Notes: generated by a model from the sequence alone, not told the origin. 49,563 bases of DNA from an uncultured Hungatella sp. (GCA_949879795.1 CATLBR010000021.1:1-49563), one strand, 5' to 3'. Positions 15,992 through 25,059 are shown, numbered from the stretch's first letter. Translations and numbers: made by a program.

Positions 15992-16954
15992 TTACAGAAA
16001 ATAAGCGTTGGAATTGGCATGGAGCCCTCTTCTGTCCCTGGCATCCACTCTCACATACCCCTCTTTTCCCGTCAGTTCAAACACCGCCTCGGTCAGAACC
16101 TCCCCCGGACCGGCGATGGCTCTGTGGCAGTACCTGCTCTCAGTCGCCACAAAGATCTTCTCCACCGGGCTGGTTCTCACCACAAGCCTGCCTCTCTCCA
16201 CAAACAGTTCTTTGATCTCGGGACCCATGGAGGCATAAAAATCCCCTTTCAAAAGGGCTTCTATGACAGCCGGATAAGTCAGCTCTCTGGCCTTGATCAT
16301 GGTAAAACCGCCGAAAGAATCGCTGAACGGGTCATCTGTGGGAACCGGATTGTGGTTGTCGTCCGCAGCCACGCAGAACAGCCGTTTTCCTGCCCTCAGC
16401 ATCTCGTCATAACTCTGAGGATTGTAGCCGTACATCCCGTCCAGCTCACAGCCGTGGTTGTATATTTCCATGGCCCACACCTGATCCAGACCTTTGTAGT
16501 CTTCTATGGTCTGCATGGACCAGTAGGGATGATTGTAGCAGGCGAAAAATCCCATGCTCCTCATCTTTTTCAGATATTCATTGATATACCCTATATCCGT
16601 ATAGCGGTGCTCCGGCAGTATGGAGGCCTGTTTCTCTTCCTGAAAAAGGCGGGGATTCTCGTCATACAGATTGATATGATATGTCTTCCGCCTGGAAATA
16701 TCCCCCGAAGCAGGGGTTTCCCCGTCGATATTCACCTCATAGGCGGCAATAGGGATAAATGTGTCGTCCATCAGGTTTTCATGCCACCTATAACGGCGGT
16801 GATCCGTGTAGGCCACCACAGAATACCCATGTCTTTTATACATCCCCTTGATCTCCTCCGGCGTTCTTTTCCCGTCGGACAACACTGTGTGGCAGTGAAG
16901 ATTTGCCTTGTAAAACCGGCCCTCACAGGGCAGCAGCCAGATACGGTCTTCCAT
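15992..16954 (-). CDS. PHP-domain phosphoesterase
   Basis: Cytoplasmic metal-dependent phosphoesterase of the PHP superfamily, 320 aa. Metal-binding blocks are LHCHTVLSDG near the N-terminus, AYTDHRRYRW, CYNHPYWS in the middle and EIYNHG, with AADDNHNP towards the C-terminus. PHP proteins include histidinol phosphatases, polymerase-associated nucleases and nucleotide phosphatases; this one lacks polymerase or histidinol phosphatase-specific features that I can recognise. TCAGGAGG precedes the start. It lies between the dGTPase gene (136 nt upstream) and the OGG-type glycosylase (66 nt downstream), both nucleic acid or nucleotide maintenance genes. Confidence 0.85.
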   Translation of the reverse strand: MEDRIWLLPCEGRFYKANLHCHTVLSDGKRTPEEIKGMYKRHGYSVVAYTDHRRYRWHENLMDDTFIPIAAYEVNIDGETPASGDISRRKTYHINLYDENPRLFQEEKQASILPEHRYTDIGYINEYLKKMRSMGFFACYNHPYWSMQTIEDYKGLDQVWAMEIYNHGCELDGMYGYNPQSYDEMLRAGKRLFCVAADDNHNPVPTDDPFSDSFGGFTMIKARELTYPAVIEALLKGDFYASMGPEIKELFVERGRLVVRTSPVEKIFVATESRYCHRAIAGPGEVLTEAVFELTGKEGYVRVDARDRRGLHANSNAYFL

Positions 16955-17089
16955 AAAAATCCTCCTGATTATTTTACAGAATCAGATGTCTCAAATCACA
17001 TTCTCATTTTATACCACAATTCTCCCTCTGTCCATCAGGTATCTCAATTGCAATTCTTAAAATTTTACAGACATTATCCCTGCCTTCGA

Positions 17090-18526
17090 CTATCCGAACA
17101 GTTCCTTGTAAAGTCGTCTGGCGTAGCTGTCCGTCATGCCGCTTATATAGTCCGTGACCATGAGGATCCGCAGGTAGAGCCGCTCCCTGCCACTCTTTCC
17201 AGCCGCTTCGGCGTGATACATGGACTTGTAAAATCCGGATATGATATCCATGGTTCTGCGCTCGATAAATGTCTGAGGCTCCTGGGTGTCATATTTCACC
17301 GCCGCAGGCATAAACTGGCTCAGAAGAGAGTCGATGACCCGCCTTCCAAACAGCTCCGTCTTAATCTTCACGGAGCTGGTGTAGATCCGCTCTTCGCTCA
17401 GCCTGGCTATAGCCGTCACAATATGGCCCGATACCGTGCCCTCAAACAAATCCCCTGCAAAGCTGCCGTCCATGATCTGACTGTAGTTGTCCACAAACCT
17501 GTCCACTGCGTCCTCTGCCATCACTTTCTGCATGTACTGGTTCCACCTCTGAACCGCGGTCAGCTCCGGTTTCCTGCCTCCGGCTTTCAGCTCCTCGCCG
17601 TACAGCTCATCCAGCTTTCCGATACAGCGGCTCACCTGCTCTGCCATCTCAGAACCTCTTGAAGCTCCGCCGGCTATAACCGTTCTCTCCCTCCCCTTCA
17701 GTTCCTCCTCGTACCTGTGGAGCGCCTCCGTGATCTTGGACAGACTCAGCACTTTCTTCACCATGGCATCCTCCAGATCCGATGTCCTGTAGGCCATATC
17801 GTCCGCCGCCTCCAGCAGGTAGGACAGAGGATGGCGGCATCCCTCCAGACCTGTGACCTCATTGATTCTGGAAAACAGTTCTCTCTCGGCACAGTTGTAC
17901 CCCATCTTCTTGTAGCGCCTGGGATTGCTGTCGCTTAAATCCTCCGAGGATATGGGGTACTTCATGATGGATGCCAGCACGCTGCAGGACAGGTTGAACC
18001 CCTCCATCTTCCCCAGATAGGGAGTCTTGGAGAGAAGCCTCAGGGACTGGGCGTTGCCCTCAAAGTGGTACAGATCCTGAATCTGCCCCCAGGACAGCAG
18101 CTCCGCCACCCTCTTCTCACCCAGAGTCAGGCTGTTTAAGTTTGCCTGAAACCACTCTCTCATGGCGTACTCCCCGAAATGGCCGAAAGGCGGGTTTCCG
18201 ATGTCGTGGACCAGCCCTGCGCACAGAAGCACATCCGAAAACTCTTTCTCCCAGTGACACTCGAACCACGGATCCTTTTTCCCTGCCTTTAACCTCCTGA
18301 ACACCGCTTCTCCCAGCTTTTTCCCGATGGCCGATACTTCCAGCGAATGGGTCAGACGGGTTCTCACATAGTCGTCCTCCTCAAGCGGAAACACCTGAGC
18401 CTTGTCCTGGAGCCTGCGGAACAAGGTGCTGCAGATGATGGTGTCATAGTCGCTGCGGCAGGGATCCTCCCGATCCTGCCGGGAAGCCGCGAACCTCTCC
18501 GACGAAAGCAGTTTCTCCCACTCCAT
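17090..18526 (-). CDS. dgt: dGTP triphosphohydrolase (HD domain)
   Basis: Enzyme that hydrolyses dGTP (or dNTPs) to the nucleoside and triphosphate, 478 aa. The HD metal motif is built from TRLTHSLEV and HDIGNPPFGHFGE, both very well conserved; CSTLFRRLQDKAQVFPL near the start and the long helical C-terminal half match the Dgt family. Family members limit dNTP pools. The ATG at 18526 is preceded by GGGAGGATT and starts MEWEKLLSSERF; the 13-residue upstream extension has no site. Convergent or cotranscribed neighbours are the PHP gene downstream and the BceB-like permease gene upstream (97 nt). Confidence 0.94.
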   Translation of the reverse strand: MEWEKLLSSERFAASRQDREDPCRSDYDTIICSTLFRRLQDKAQVFPLEEDDYVRTRLTHSLEVSAIGKKLGEAVFRRLKAGKKDPWFECHWEKEFSDVLLCAGLVHDIGNPPFGHFGEYAMREWFQANLNSLTLGEKRVAELLSWGQIQDLYHFEGNAQSLRLLSKTPYLGKMEGFNLSCSVLASIMKYPISSEDLSDSNPRRYKKMGYNCAERELFSRINEVTGLEGCRHPLSYLLEAADDMAYRTSDLEDAMVKKVLSLSKITEALHRYEEELKGRERTVIAGGASRGSEMAEQVSRCIGKLDELYGEELKAGGRKPELTAVQRWNQYMQKVMAEDAVDRFVDNYSQIMDGSFAGDLFEGTVSGHIVTAIARLSEERIYTSSVKIKTELFGRRVIDSLLSQFMPAAVKYDTQEPQTFIERRTMDIISGFYKSMYHAEAAGKSGRERLYLRILMVTDYISGMTDSYARRLYKELFG

Positions 18527-18622
18527 ATGAATCCTCCCTGTCTTTTTCAATCTGAACCGTTTCATTGTGAGTCTTCATTATAATGTATTTGGGGAAAATA
18601 TGCTACTGCCATTTTTAAAATT

Positions 18623-20524
18623 TTATAATCCTGCGTTTTTTTCACAGGCCTGCAGCGACAGCCCGTACCACAGCACCAGGATTCCCAGCACCGCTGCCAC
18701 GCTCACCAGGTTGACCCCTGTGAGATCCGTGAACATCATCCTGGCCAGGGCTCCTACCGAGAAAAATGAAGATATCCCCATAACCGCAAAGGGAAGGCCA
18801 TATGCCACGGCCAGCTCGGCCTTCATGGCCTTCTTCAGCGTTCCCCTGTCGAAACCCATTTTCAGCATCACCTGACAGCGGCCTTTTTCTTCAAAGGCGT
18901 CGTTGTACAGCTTCATGAACATGATGCTTCCGCTGGCCAGGACAAAGACCAGAAACATAAAAATACAGACCGAATACATCACTTTGACCCAGTCCAGCTC
19001 ATTGCTCTCAGGGTCTATGGCCACCCTTGCGGTATGGCCGTCTTCCAGACCCGCCACAAACCGGTCCAGCCTGTCGCGGGTCTCCATAAAATTTCCCGGA
19101 TCTCCGATTCGGTAGCTGCAGGCATACAGTTCCTCCCCAAAAGACCGGAGCCGGCGGTATTCTTCGTCATTTACAACATAAAAATTCATGTTTTCCTGAA
19201 GATATCCCATATAAGGAATGCTGATGTCCTCCACCTGGCTGTAGGTCCTTCCTCCTATGGCGACGGTTATACCGGACTTGTCCGTGATCAGAGACATCAG
19301 GTAGAGATGGGAGATTTTGACGATCTGATCATCTCCCAGAGGCGCGATAGGAAATTCCATCCCTGTCTCCCTGGCCAGCTCCTTCAGATCAGACCAGGAC
19401 AGTATGGTATAACGGCTGTCAGGATATTTTGTGTTTACATAGGAAGGATCCACGCACAGGAGAGGAATCCTGCTCCTCACCACAATGTCGTTCCCATCCC
19501 CGATCACTGCCGCCGCCTGCTCATCCAGCTCCTGCCAGGGACTGAGCAGCTGAAAGGTGTAGGTATTCTCGAACCGGATGATGCTGTCGTACCTTCCCCT
19601 CATGGCAAAGCTGGTGGCAAGGGCGGTGACGGAGCACAGCAGCAGAATCGACACCATGGCGTAAGTGCGGTAGTTTTTTTTCATCCGGAAAATCAAACTG
19701 TTTACCCAGAGAATTCTCTGATTTTTGTAGAGAAACCGCTTGTTCCCCGCCGCAGTCTGGAAGATCAGGGGAATCAGCCCTCCGAACAGCAGATACACCC
19801 CTGCCGTCACCAGAGCCACCGCCGCCAGCGCATTGCCCATGGCGCCGCCCTGATCTCGTTTTACCGCCAGATAATACCCGCTGCCCAGAACCGCCGTCCC
19901 CGCCGCAGACTTTATGAAAAGAATTGCCTTAGACTGTCTCACATACTCATTCTGCTTCGCCGCCGATATCATACCCAGCACGCTGCTCCTGACAAGATTT
20001 ACATAACCTTTCACCGCGAAAATCAGATACACCGCCCCGTAAATTCCGGCTGTCACAAACACCGGCTTTAACCCCGGACGAAAGTGAATCTCCACCGTCA
20101 GATCCGAGATGGCCAGCAGGATCATCTGAAACAGCCCCGAACTTAGGGCCCCGAAAAAAAGTCCCAGAAAAAGGGCCCACAGCCCTGTAAAAACCGTCTC
20201 CAGAAAATAAAGTTTCCCGATCTTTTCGTTGGACAGTCCCATAAACACATAGATTCCGATCTCCTTCTTCCTCCTGGTGAGGAACACATCTGTAGAATAC
20301 CATATGAAAAAGAACATGAAGCACACCAGCACAAAGGTAATCATGTTGATGATCATCTCCACATATTCTCTGTTTCTTGTCCCCAGAATCTCAAACGCGC
20401 CGGAACAGATCAGATTCTGAAAATTAAACAGCACCAGCACGGTAAATGCCAGGGAGATTACCAGAGAAAGATACTGTTTAAATCCATATTTAAAATTTAT
20501 CCAGGCCAGCTTTCTCATTGACAC
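18623..20524 (-). CDS. BceB-like ABC transporter permease (FtsX family)
   Basis: Membrane subunit, 633 aa, of a peptide-antibiotic detoxification/sensing transporter. Hydropathy by eye gives ten membrane segments: one near 18-38, a pair near 58-75, more up to about 300, then an extracellular domain of about 210 residues (roughly 320-525, from RFENTYTFQLL to ESNELDWVKV) and three final segments. The FtsX domain carries RRKKEIGIYVFMG, typical of the BceB group. The start is either GTG 20524, 8 nt after GGAGGT, or ATG 20518, which overlaps the ATPase stop as ATGA; I give the GTG. Pairs with the ATPase and, by family, with the intramembrane-sensing kinase encoded upstream. Confidence 0.92.
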   Translation of the reverse strand: MSMRKLAWINFKYGFKQYLSLVISLAFTVLVLFNFQNLICSGAFEILGTRNREYVEMIINMITFVLVCFMFFFIWYSTDVFLTRRKKEIGIYVFMGLSNEKIGKLYFLETVFTGLWALFLGLFFGALSSGLFQMILLAISDLTVEIHFRPGLKPVFVTAGIYGAVYLIFAVKGYVNLVRSSVLGMISAAKQNEYVRQSKAILFIKSAAGTAVLGSGYYLAVKRDQGGAMGNALAAVALVTAGVYLLFGGLIPLIFQTAAGNKRFLYKNQRILWVNSLIFRMKKNYRTYAMVSILLLCSVTALATSFAMRGRYDSIIRFENTYTFQLLSPWQELDEQAAAVIGDGNDIVVRSRIPLLCVDPSYVNTKYPDSRYTILSWSDLKELARETGMEFPIAPLGDDQIVKISHLYLMSLITDKSGITVAIGGRTYSQVEDISIPYMGYLQENMNFYVVNDEEYRRLRSFGEELYACSYRIGDPGNFMETRDRLDRFVAGLEDGHTARVAIDPESNELDWVKVMYSVCIFMFLVFVLASGSIMFMKLYNDAFEEKGRCQVMLKMGFDRGTLKKAMKAELAVAYGLPFAVMGISSFFSVGALARMMFTDLTGVNLVSVAAVLGILVLWYGLSLQACEKNAGL

Positions 20525-21324
20525 AGGAAATCACCTCCCATAGAAGTCTGAACATCGATGATCCGGTCATAGAATTCCTTCCGATCGCCTCCCCTGCTCA
20601 GCCTGCACAGGATCTTTCCGTCGCTGAGAATATACACATCTTTCGCGTAGGACGCACAGAAGGGGTCATGGGTCACCATGAGGATAGTAGCCTGCCCTCT
20701 GTCATTGACCATCTTAAAGCACTCCAGCAGTTCCCTGCCGGACTTGGAATCCAGAGCCCCTGTAGGTTCGTCCGCGAAAATGATCTCCGGCTCCGTCACC
20801 AGGGCGCGGCAGGTGGCTCCCCTCTGCCTCTGGCCTCCCGACAGCTGGTACGGGTATTTTTTCAGATGTTCTTCAATCCCCAGAAGAGACGCCAGTTTCC
20901 TCACCTTTTCCACACATTCCTTCCCCGAAACTCCGCTGAGGGACAGGGGAAGAGCTATGTTGTCCTGAAGCGTCATAGTATCCAGCAGATTGTAGTCCTG
21001 AAATACAAAACCGATCTTATCCCTCCGTAATCTGGACAGTTCCCTGTTGGAAACCCTGGTTATATCCTGTCCGTCCAGGATCACCGTACCCTGGGTAGGC
21101 TTGTCGATGGTGGAGAGAATATTCAAAAGAGTGGTCTTCCCTGAACCTGACGGCCCCATGACGGCTATAAAATCGTTCCGACAGATATCCAGGTCGATCC
21201 CTTTGAGCACCCTGGTCTGAAACCCCTTTCCTCCGTAGGTTTTTATCAGATTTTTCACAACCGCCACATGAACCCTCTGGGCAGGGGCGGTTGTCATATT
21301 GTTTTTTTCCTCAACATGATTCAT
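20515..21324 (-). CDS. BceA-like ABC transporter ATPase
   Basis: Cytoplasmic ATPase of the MacB/BceA family, 269 aa. Walker A GPSGSGKTT, Q-loop VFQDYNLLD, signature LSGGQRQRG, Walker B IIFADEPTGALD and switch His in MVTHDP are all intact. It energises the BceB-like permease encoded directly downstream with overlapping frames. The start ATG 21324 follows AAGGAGA. Sequence upstream of residue 20 is variable. The gene is separated from the kinase gene by 169 nt with a hairpin, so it may have its own promoter controlled by the adjacent response regulator. Confidence 0.94.
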   Translation of the reverse strand: MNHVEEKNNMTTAPAQRVHVAVVKNLIKTYGGKGFQTRVLKGIDLDICRNDFIAVMGPSGSGKTTLLNILSTIDKPTQGTVILDGQDITRVSNRELSRLRRDKIGFVFQDYNLLDTMTLQDNIALPLSLSGVSGKECVEKVRKLASLLGIEEHLKKYPYQLSGGQRQRGATCRALVTEPEIIFADEPTGALDSKSGRELLECFKMVNDRGQATILMVTHDPFCASYAKDVYILSDGKILCRLSRGGDRKEFYDRIIDVQTSMGGDFLCQ

Positions 21325-21431
21325 ACACTGTCTCCTTGTGATTCTGATCTTATAGATTTTCTGATAGCTTTGAAGTCCGGCTTCTCCATGATTATAAAAT
21401 AAATATTTCCAAAAATCCTTACATCCACATT

Positions 21432-21467
21432 ACAAAAGCGCCAGCCACCTCTGTGTGTCTGACGCTT
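21432..21467 (-). terminator. Candidate terminator or attenuator between kinase and ABC genes
   Basis: On the minus strand AAGCGTCAG (21459-21467) pairs with CTGGCGCTT (21436-21444) using one G-U pair, followed by TTTG. It begins 27 nt past the kinase stop codon and would separate the two-component genes from the transporter genes. Confidence 0.55.
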
Positions 21468-21493
21468 CCGTACTTGGGATCTGCAGGCTCTGA

Positions 21494-22480
21494 TTATCCT
21501 CCAAATCTCACCGAAAATCTTGTTCCTGCCCCATACCGGCTCTCCACCCCGATCCGGTGTCCCAGCCTGTCCGCGATCCGGGAGGCCAGATAAAGTCCCA
21601 TGCCTGTGGACTTGTACCTCCCGTTGTGGTAATTGTCTCCCGTGTAGCCTTTCTCAAAGATCCTCCCGATATCCTGTTCCTTGATCCCCTGTCCGTGGTC
21701 TTCCACGTACAGAACCGCCGCCTTGTCCTGCTGTTCTGCCCATATCCTGAGAACCGGTCCCTCGTCCCCCTGCCCCGGCTGCCTCCGGCCATATTTGACG
21801 GCGTTGCCTATGAGCTGGTCCAGTATGTAGACCAGCCATTGGGGATCCGTGTATACGGCCGCCGGCCCCACCTCCACCTGAAGTTCAAAAGCATTTCTGA
21901 TGAGAAAAAACTGATTGTTGCGGACGGATGTTTTCACACAGTCCGAAAGCTGCACCTTTTTTATCTGGAGATCCACCAGCGGACTCTGTAGCCTGCAGCC
22001 TGACAGCATTAAACTCAGCTGCTGATTCATCTTCTCCAGCTGCTCCCTCATGTCCCTTCTCAAATCCGAATCCTGTATTTTCCCGTTCATCAGAAGCGCG
22101 GATGCCAGAGGAAGTTTCATCTCATGGCACCACTTCGCCACATAGTCCTGAAGGTCGCAGTTCTCCTGAAACTGCTGTCTCATCTGCTGTTCCAGCACCT
22201 GCACATCATGTTCTGCCACATCTCTGTATTCAAAGTCCCCCAGGGAACGGCATATAAGTTCCTCCTGCGCCAAAAGCTGCTCTATGCTTTTTCTGGCATT
22301 CCGGAATCTTCTGCAGTCCGCCGCCAGCCAGGAAAAAAACGGAATCAGAATCAGCAGATCCAGATATAGCAAAAAACCCGCCTTCCCGTCCTGCAAAAAG
22401 AAAAAGAAGTACAGGTGAAAGGCAGCAAAAACCGCGGCGCAGGGAAAAATCTGCCGCCCTCTTCTTTTTATATAACTCAT
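21494..22480 (-). CDS. BceS-like intramembrane-sensing histidine kinase
   Basis: Sensor kinase, 328 aa. Two membrane segments (about 13-30 and 37-54) with almost no external loop between them are typical of kinases that sense through a partner transporter. The phospho-acceptor His is in WCHEMKLPLAS; N box is IGNAVKYG, and G boxes DHGQGI and STGMGLYLA. The ATG at 22480 overlaps the response-regulator stop TGA by four bases. By family it senses peptide antibiotics through the BceAB-like transporter encoded next to it. The antibiotic cannot be read from sequence. Confidence 0.94.
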   Translation of the reverse strand: MSYIKRRGRQIFPCAAVFAAFHLYFFFFLQDGKAGFLLYLDLLILIPFFSWLAADCRRFRNARKSIEQLLAQEELICRSLGDFEYRDVAEHDVQVLEQQMRQQFQENCDLQDYVAKWCHEMKLPLASALLMNGKIQDSDLRRDMREQLEKMNQQLSLMLSGCRLQSPLVDLQIKKVQLSDCVKTSVRNNQFFLIRNAFELQVEVGPAAVYTDPQWLVYILDQLIGNAVKYGRRQPGQGDEGPVLRIWAEQQDKAAVLYVEDHGQGIKEQDIGRIFEKGYTGDNYHNGRYKSTGMGLYLASRIADRLGHRIGVESRYGAGTRFSVRFGG

Positions 22481-23157
22481 AGCAAAAAATACCCATGGCC
22501 CTTTCTGGTCCCTATGATCTCCTGACCGCACTGGGCGCGGAGCCTGCTCCTCAGCCTGCTCACCAGGGTGGTCAGGGTTCCGTCGGATACATACTCATCG
22601 GTCTCCCACAGAATCATCATCAAATCCTCCCTGGACACCACATCAGGCCTTTCTTCCGCCAGCTTCGTGAATACCAGTCTCTCCGACCTGGTCAGGCTGA
22701 TCTCCTTCTCTCCCTGATACAGGGTCTGCTGATCCCTGTCAAAATGCAGGTCTCCCCCCAGAAAAACCTGTTCCTTCACTTTATATTCATAGGTTCTCCT
22801 CAGCATGGCCTGGATCTTGGCCTTCAGCAGCCCCAGATGAAAAGGTTTCTCCACATAATCGTCGCCTCCCTGGGCCATAGCCATGATCTTGTCACCGTCG
22901 CCGCCCCGGCTGCTGATGTACAGCACAGGCGCCTTAGAGACCTGTCTGATCTTGAAACACCAGTAGAACCCGTCATAAAAAGGCAGATTGATGTCCATCA
23001 GCACCAGCTGAGGTCTGCATTGAATAAATTCTTCCAAGATGTTGTCAAACTCTTTGACAGCCGCCGTTTCGTAACCCCATCGGGTGAGGGCGGAGGATAT
23101 CTCCCCTGCCAGGGTATGGTCGTCTTCTATAATAAAGATTTTCATGCTGCTGTTCAT
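22477..23157 (-). CDS. BceR-like OmpR-family response regulator
   Basis: Response regulator of 226 aa. Receiver domain with acidic pocket IIEDDH and phospho-acceptor Asp in LVLMDINLPFYDG, Lys in YVEKPF; followed by an OmpR/PhoB winged helix (about 130-226) with RSERLVFTKLAE and the recognition helix region DGTLTTLVSRLRSRL. The start ATG 23157 follows AGGATAAAAG; a second ATG four codons later is also possible. First gene of the rs-AB module and coupled to the kinase by ATGA. Confidence 0.95.
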   Translation of the reverse strand: MNSSMKIFIIEDDHTLAGEISSALTRWGYETAAVKEFDNILEEFIQCRPQLVLMDINLPFYDGFYWCFKIRQVSKAPVLYISSRGGDGDKIMAMAQGGDDYVEKPFHLGLLKAKIQAMLRRTYEYKVKEQVFLGGDLHFDRDQQTLYQGEKEISLTRSERLVFTKLAEERPDVVSREDLMMILWETDEYVSDGTLTTLVSRLRSRLRAQCGQEIIGTRKGHGYFLL

Positions 23158-23326
23158 CTTTTATCCTGATATTCTGTATTTTGTTCCTATGATACTACGG
23201 ATTGCCATGAGTTTCAATATTTATCTGAGGCAGTCTATCCCATAGTTGCATTTGCCTCCTTGTTCATCTATAATAACTCTAAGGCCGCACGTCAGCCCCA
23301 ACCGAAAAAGAAAGAAGGGTAATTAT

Positions 23327-23740
23327 ATGACAGACAACTATCTATGGAAAGATAAAAAACATCATCTGTGGTTTCCAATAAGTTTTACCACCTACTATAT
23401 TGAGGACGATCGTCTGATGATCAAACAGGGATTTTTAAATACGACTTTAGACGAGACTCTCCTGTACCGAATCGTGGATCTGACCTTCCGTCAGACTCTG
23501 GCAGGCAAGCTCTTCGGCACCGGGAACATTATCCTGAAGACCAAGGTGGACGCCACTCCCGAGATCACATTGCAGAACATCAAAAAGCCTATGGAGGTGC
23601 GCCGTCTCCTTTCCCAGGCCATCGAAGAATGCCGCCAGTCACGCAATGTGGTAGGCAAAGAATTCTATGGCAGTTCCGGTCACGAGCATATAGATGTGGA
23701 CGACGACGGTCTCTGCGACTTTGACCACCATCCTATGTGA
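23327..23740 (+). CDS. PH-domain protein with acidic DxDxDG tail
   Basis: Small protein of 137 aa. The body (about 12-105) is a bacterial PH-like domain of the YdbT/YdbS type: FTTYYIEDDRLMIKQGFL, ETLLYRIVDLTF, GTGNIILKT and a closing helix with EVRRLLSQAIEE. Unlike most YdbT proteins there is no membrane segment. The last 20 residues form HEHIDVDDDGLCDF with flanking His, which resembles a single EF-hand-like or metal-binding loop common at the ends of Lachnospiraceae proteins. The ATG at 23327 is downstream of GAAGGG; the frame is open from 23246 but without a site. Divergent from the bceR-like gene. Function unknown. Confidence 0.8.
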   Translation: MTDNYLWKDKKHHLWFPISFTTYYIEDDRLMIKQGFLNTTLDETLLYRIVDLTFRQTLAGKLFGTGNIILKTKVDATPEITLQNIKKPMEVRRLLSQAIEECRQSRNVVGKEFYGSSGHEHIDVDDDGLCDFDHHPM

Positions 23741-23783
23741 CATGCCGGATTCACACTTCCGTCAAAATTTACTATGAAAGAAA

Positions 23784-23885
23784 GTCCGCCGCCGATTAGG
23801 CGGCATATATTCAGGTATGCCAAGTGCGCCCGCCAGACCTTCATGGGTGGTGGTGCACCCGCTTGTGGGCGCATGGAGGTTTGTT
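23784..23885 (+). other. Cluster of hairpins upstream of the DAHP synthase promoter
   Basis: First hairpin CCGCC/GGCGG around 23788-23806, likely terminating the PH gene. Then two competing stems: GTGCGCCCGC with GTGGGCGCAT, or CAGACCTTCATG (about 23836-23847) with CATGGAGGTTTG (about 23872-23883), the latter followed by TTTTG. Because the promoter at 23887-23915 starts after these, they belong to the end of the upstream transcript or to a separate small RNA, not to the DAHP synthase leader. Confidence 0.4.
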
Positions 23886-23886
23886 T

Positions 23887-23915
23887 TGCATTTCCAGCTC
23901 TATTGTATTATAATA
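23887..23915 (+). promoter_or_regulatory. Promoter of the DAHP synthase gene
   Basis: TTGCAT (23887-23892), 17 nt, TATAAT (23910-23915). The expected transcript has a leader of about 50 nt containing a hairpin GGTGCTT/AAGCGCC (about 23922-23945) ahead of AAGGAGAG. There is no T-box signature. Confidence 0.7.
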
Positions 23916-23973
23916 AGCTGGTGCTTTAAAGTGCGCAAGCGCCGTTAAGATAAAAACATTAAGGAGAGCTATC

Positions 23974-25002
23974 ATGGGACTTGAATTTATGAACATGCTG
24001 CCGTCCCCGGCCGAGATCCGGGAACAGTTCCCGCTTCCTTCCGGGATGGCGGCCTTGAAAGAAAAAAGGGATCAGGAGATCAAAGACGTGCTCACCGGAA
24101 AGAGCGACCGGTTCCTGGTGATCATCGGCCCCTGCTCCGCAGACAACGAGGACGCCATGCTGGACTATGCCAGCCGCCTGGTTCCTGTCCAGGAGAAAGT
24201 GAAAGACAAGCTGATCATCATCCCCCGTGTCTACACCAACAAACCCAGGACCACAGGCGAGGGCTATAAGGGACTTCTCCACCAGCCGGACCCGGAGAAG
24301 CGGCCCAACATGTACGAAGGTCTTATCGCCATCCGCAAGATGCACATGCATGTGGTTCAGGAGACAGGTCTGACCACTGCCGACGAGATGTTATACCCGG
24401 AAAACTTAAGATACTTAGACGACCTGATGTCCTACATCGCCGTGGGCGCCCGCTCTGTCGAAAACCAGCAGCACCGCCTGGTGGCAAGCGGCTGCGACGT
24501 GCCTGTGGGCATGAAAAATCCAACCAGCGGAGACCTGTCAGTTATGCTCAACTCGGTTGTGGCCGCCCAGGGATCCCACGAATTTATTTTCCGGGGCTGG
24601 GAGGTAAAAACCCCCGGCAATTCCTTGGCACATACGATCCTCAGAGGAGCGGTGAACAAACACGGCCAGAATCTACCCAACTACCACTACGAGGATCTGA
24701 TCCTGCTCCACCGGCTCTACGGAGAGAGGAACCTGGCAAACCCTGCCTGTATCGTGGACGGCAACCACTCCAACTCCGGCAAGCAGTACATGGAGCAGAT
24801 CCGCATCGTGAAAGAGGTTCTCCACAGCCGCCGTCACAGCGAAGAGATAAAGGAGATGGTGAAAGGTGTCATGATCGAGAGCTACATCGAGTCCGGCAGC
24901 CAGAAGATCGGAGAGCACTGCTACGGCAAGTCCATCACCGACCCCTGCCTGGGCTGGGCGGACTCCGAGAGGCTGATCTATGAAATCGCGGAGGGATTGT
25001 AA
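23974..25002 (+). CDS. 3-deoxy-7-phosphoheptulonate synthase (class I)
   Basis: First enzyme of the shikimate pathway, condensing phosphoenolpyruvate and erythrose 4-phosphate to DAHP. 342 aa, AroF/G/H type, with IIGPCSADNEDAML (metal Cys), VYTNKPRTT, GARSVENQQHR, the GMKNPTSGD stretch, the DGNHSNSGKQ segment with the metal His, and ESYIESGSQ with a metal Glu. The N-terminal region (MLPSPAEIREQFPL) is the regulatory arm of this class. The ATG follows AAGGAGAGCTATC. It stands alone, with its own promoter and a strong terminator 17 nt after the stop. Feedback by Phe, Tyr or Trp cannot be decided by eye. Confidence 0.95.
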   Translation: MGLEFMNMLPSPAEIREQFPLPSGMAALKEKRDQEIKDVLTGKSDRFLVIIGPCSADNEDAMLDYASRLVPVQEKVKDKLIIIPRVYTNKPRTTGEGYKGLLHQPDPEKRPNMYEGLIAIRKMHMHVVQETGLTTADEMLYPENLRYLDDLMSYIAVGARSVENQQHRLVASGCDVPVGMKNPTSGDLSVMLNSVVAAQGSHEFIFRGWEVKTPGNSLAHTILRGAVNKHGQNLPNYHYEDLILLHRLYGERNLANPACIVDGNHSNSGKQYMEQIRIVKEVLHSRRHSEEIKEMVKGVMIESYIESGSQKIGEHCYGKSITDPCLGWADSERLIYEIAEGL

Positions 25003-25018
25003 ACGCTGGAACGTCAAA

Positions 25019-25059
25019 CCGCCGAATGCATCTGTCGAGCATTCGGCGGTAATGTTTTT
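25019..25059 (+). terminator. Terminator of the DAHP synthase gene
   Basis: CCGCCGAATGC (25019-25029) pairs perfectly with GCATTCGGCGG (25039-25049) and is followed by TAATGTTTTT. It lies 17 nt past the stop codon. Confidence 0.9.

Noticed and set aside
15881..17662. 593-codon plus-strand open frame
   Set aside because: Runs antisense across three real genes (glycosylase, PHP, dgt), so it cannot be a conserved gene.
23773..23928. 51-codon plus-strand frame across the hairpins before the DAHP synthase gene
   Set aside because: No ribosome site, and it crosses a strong promoter and several stable hairpins.
23741..23973. T-box leader for the DAHP synthase gene
   Set aside because: The conserved T-box sequence (GGGTGGNACCGCG) is missing and the promoter lies downstream of the hairpins.
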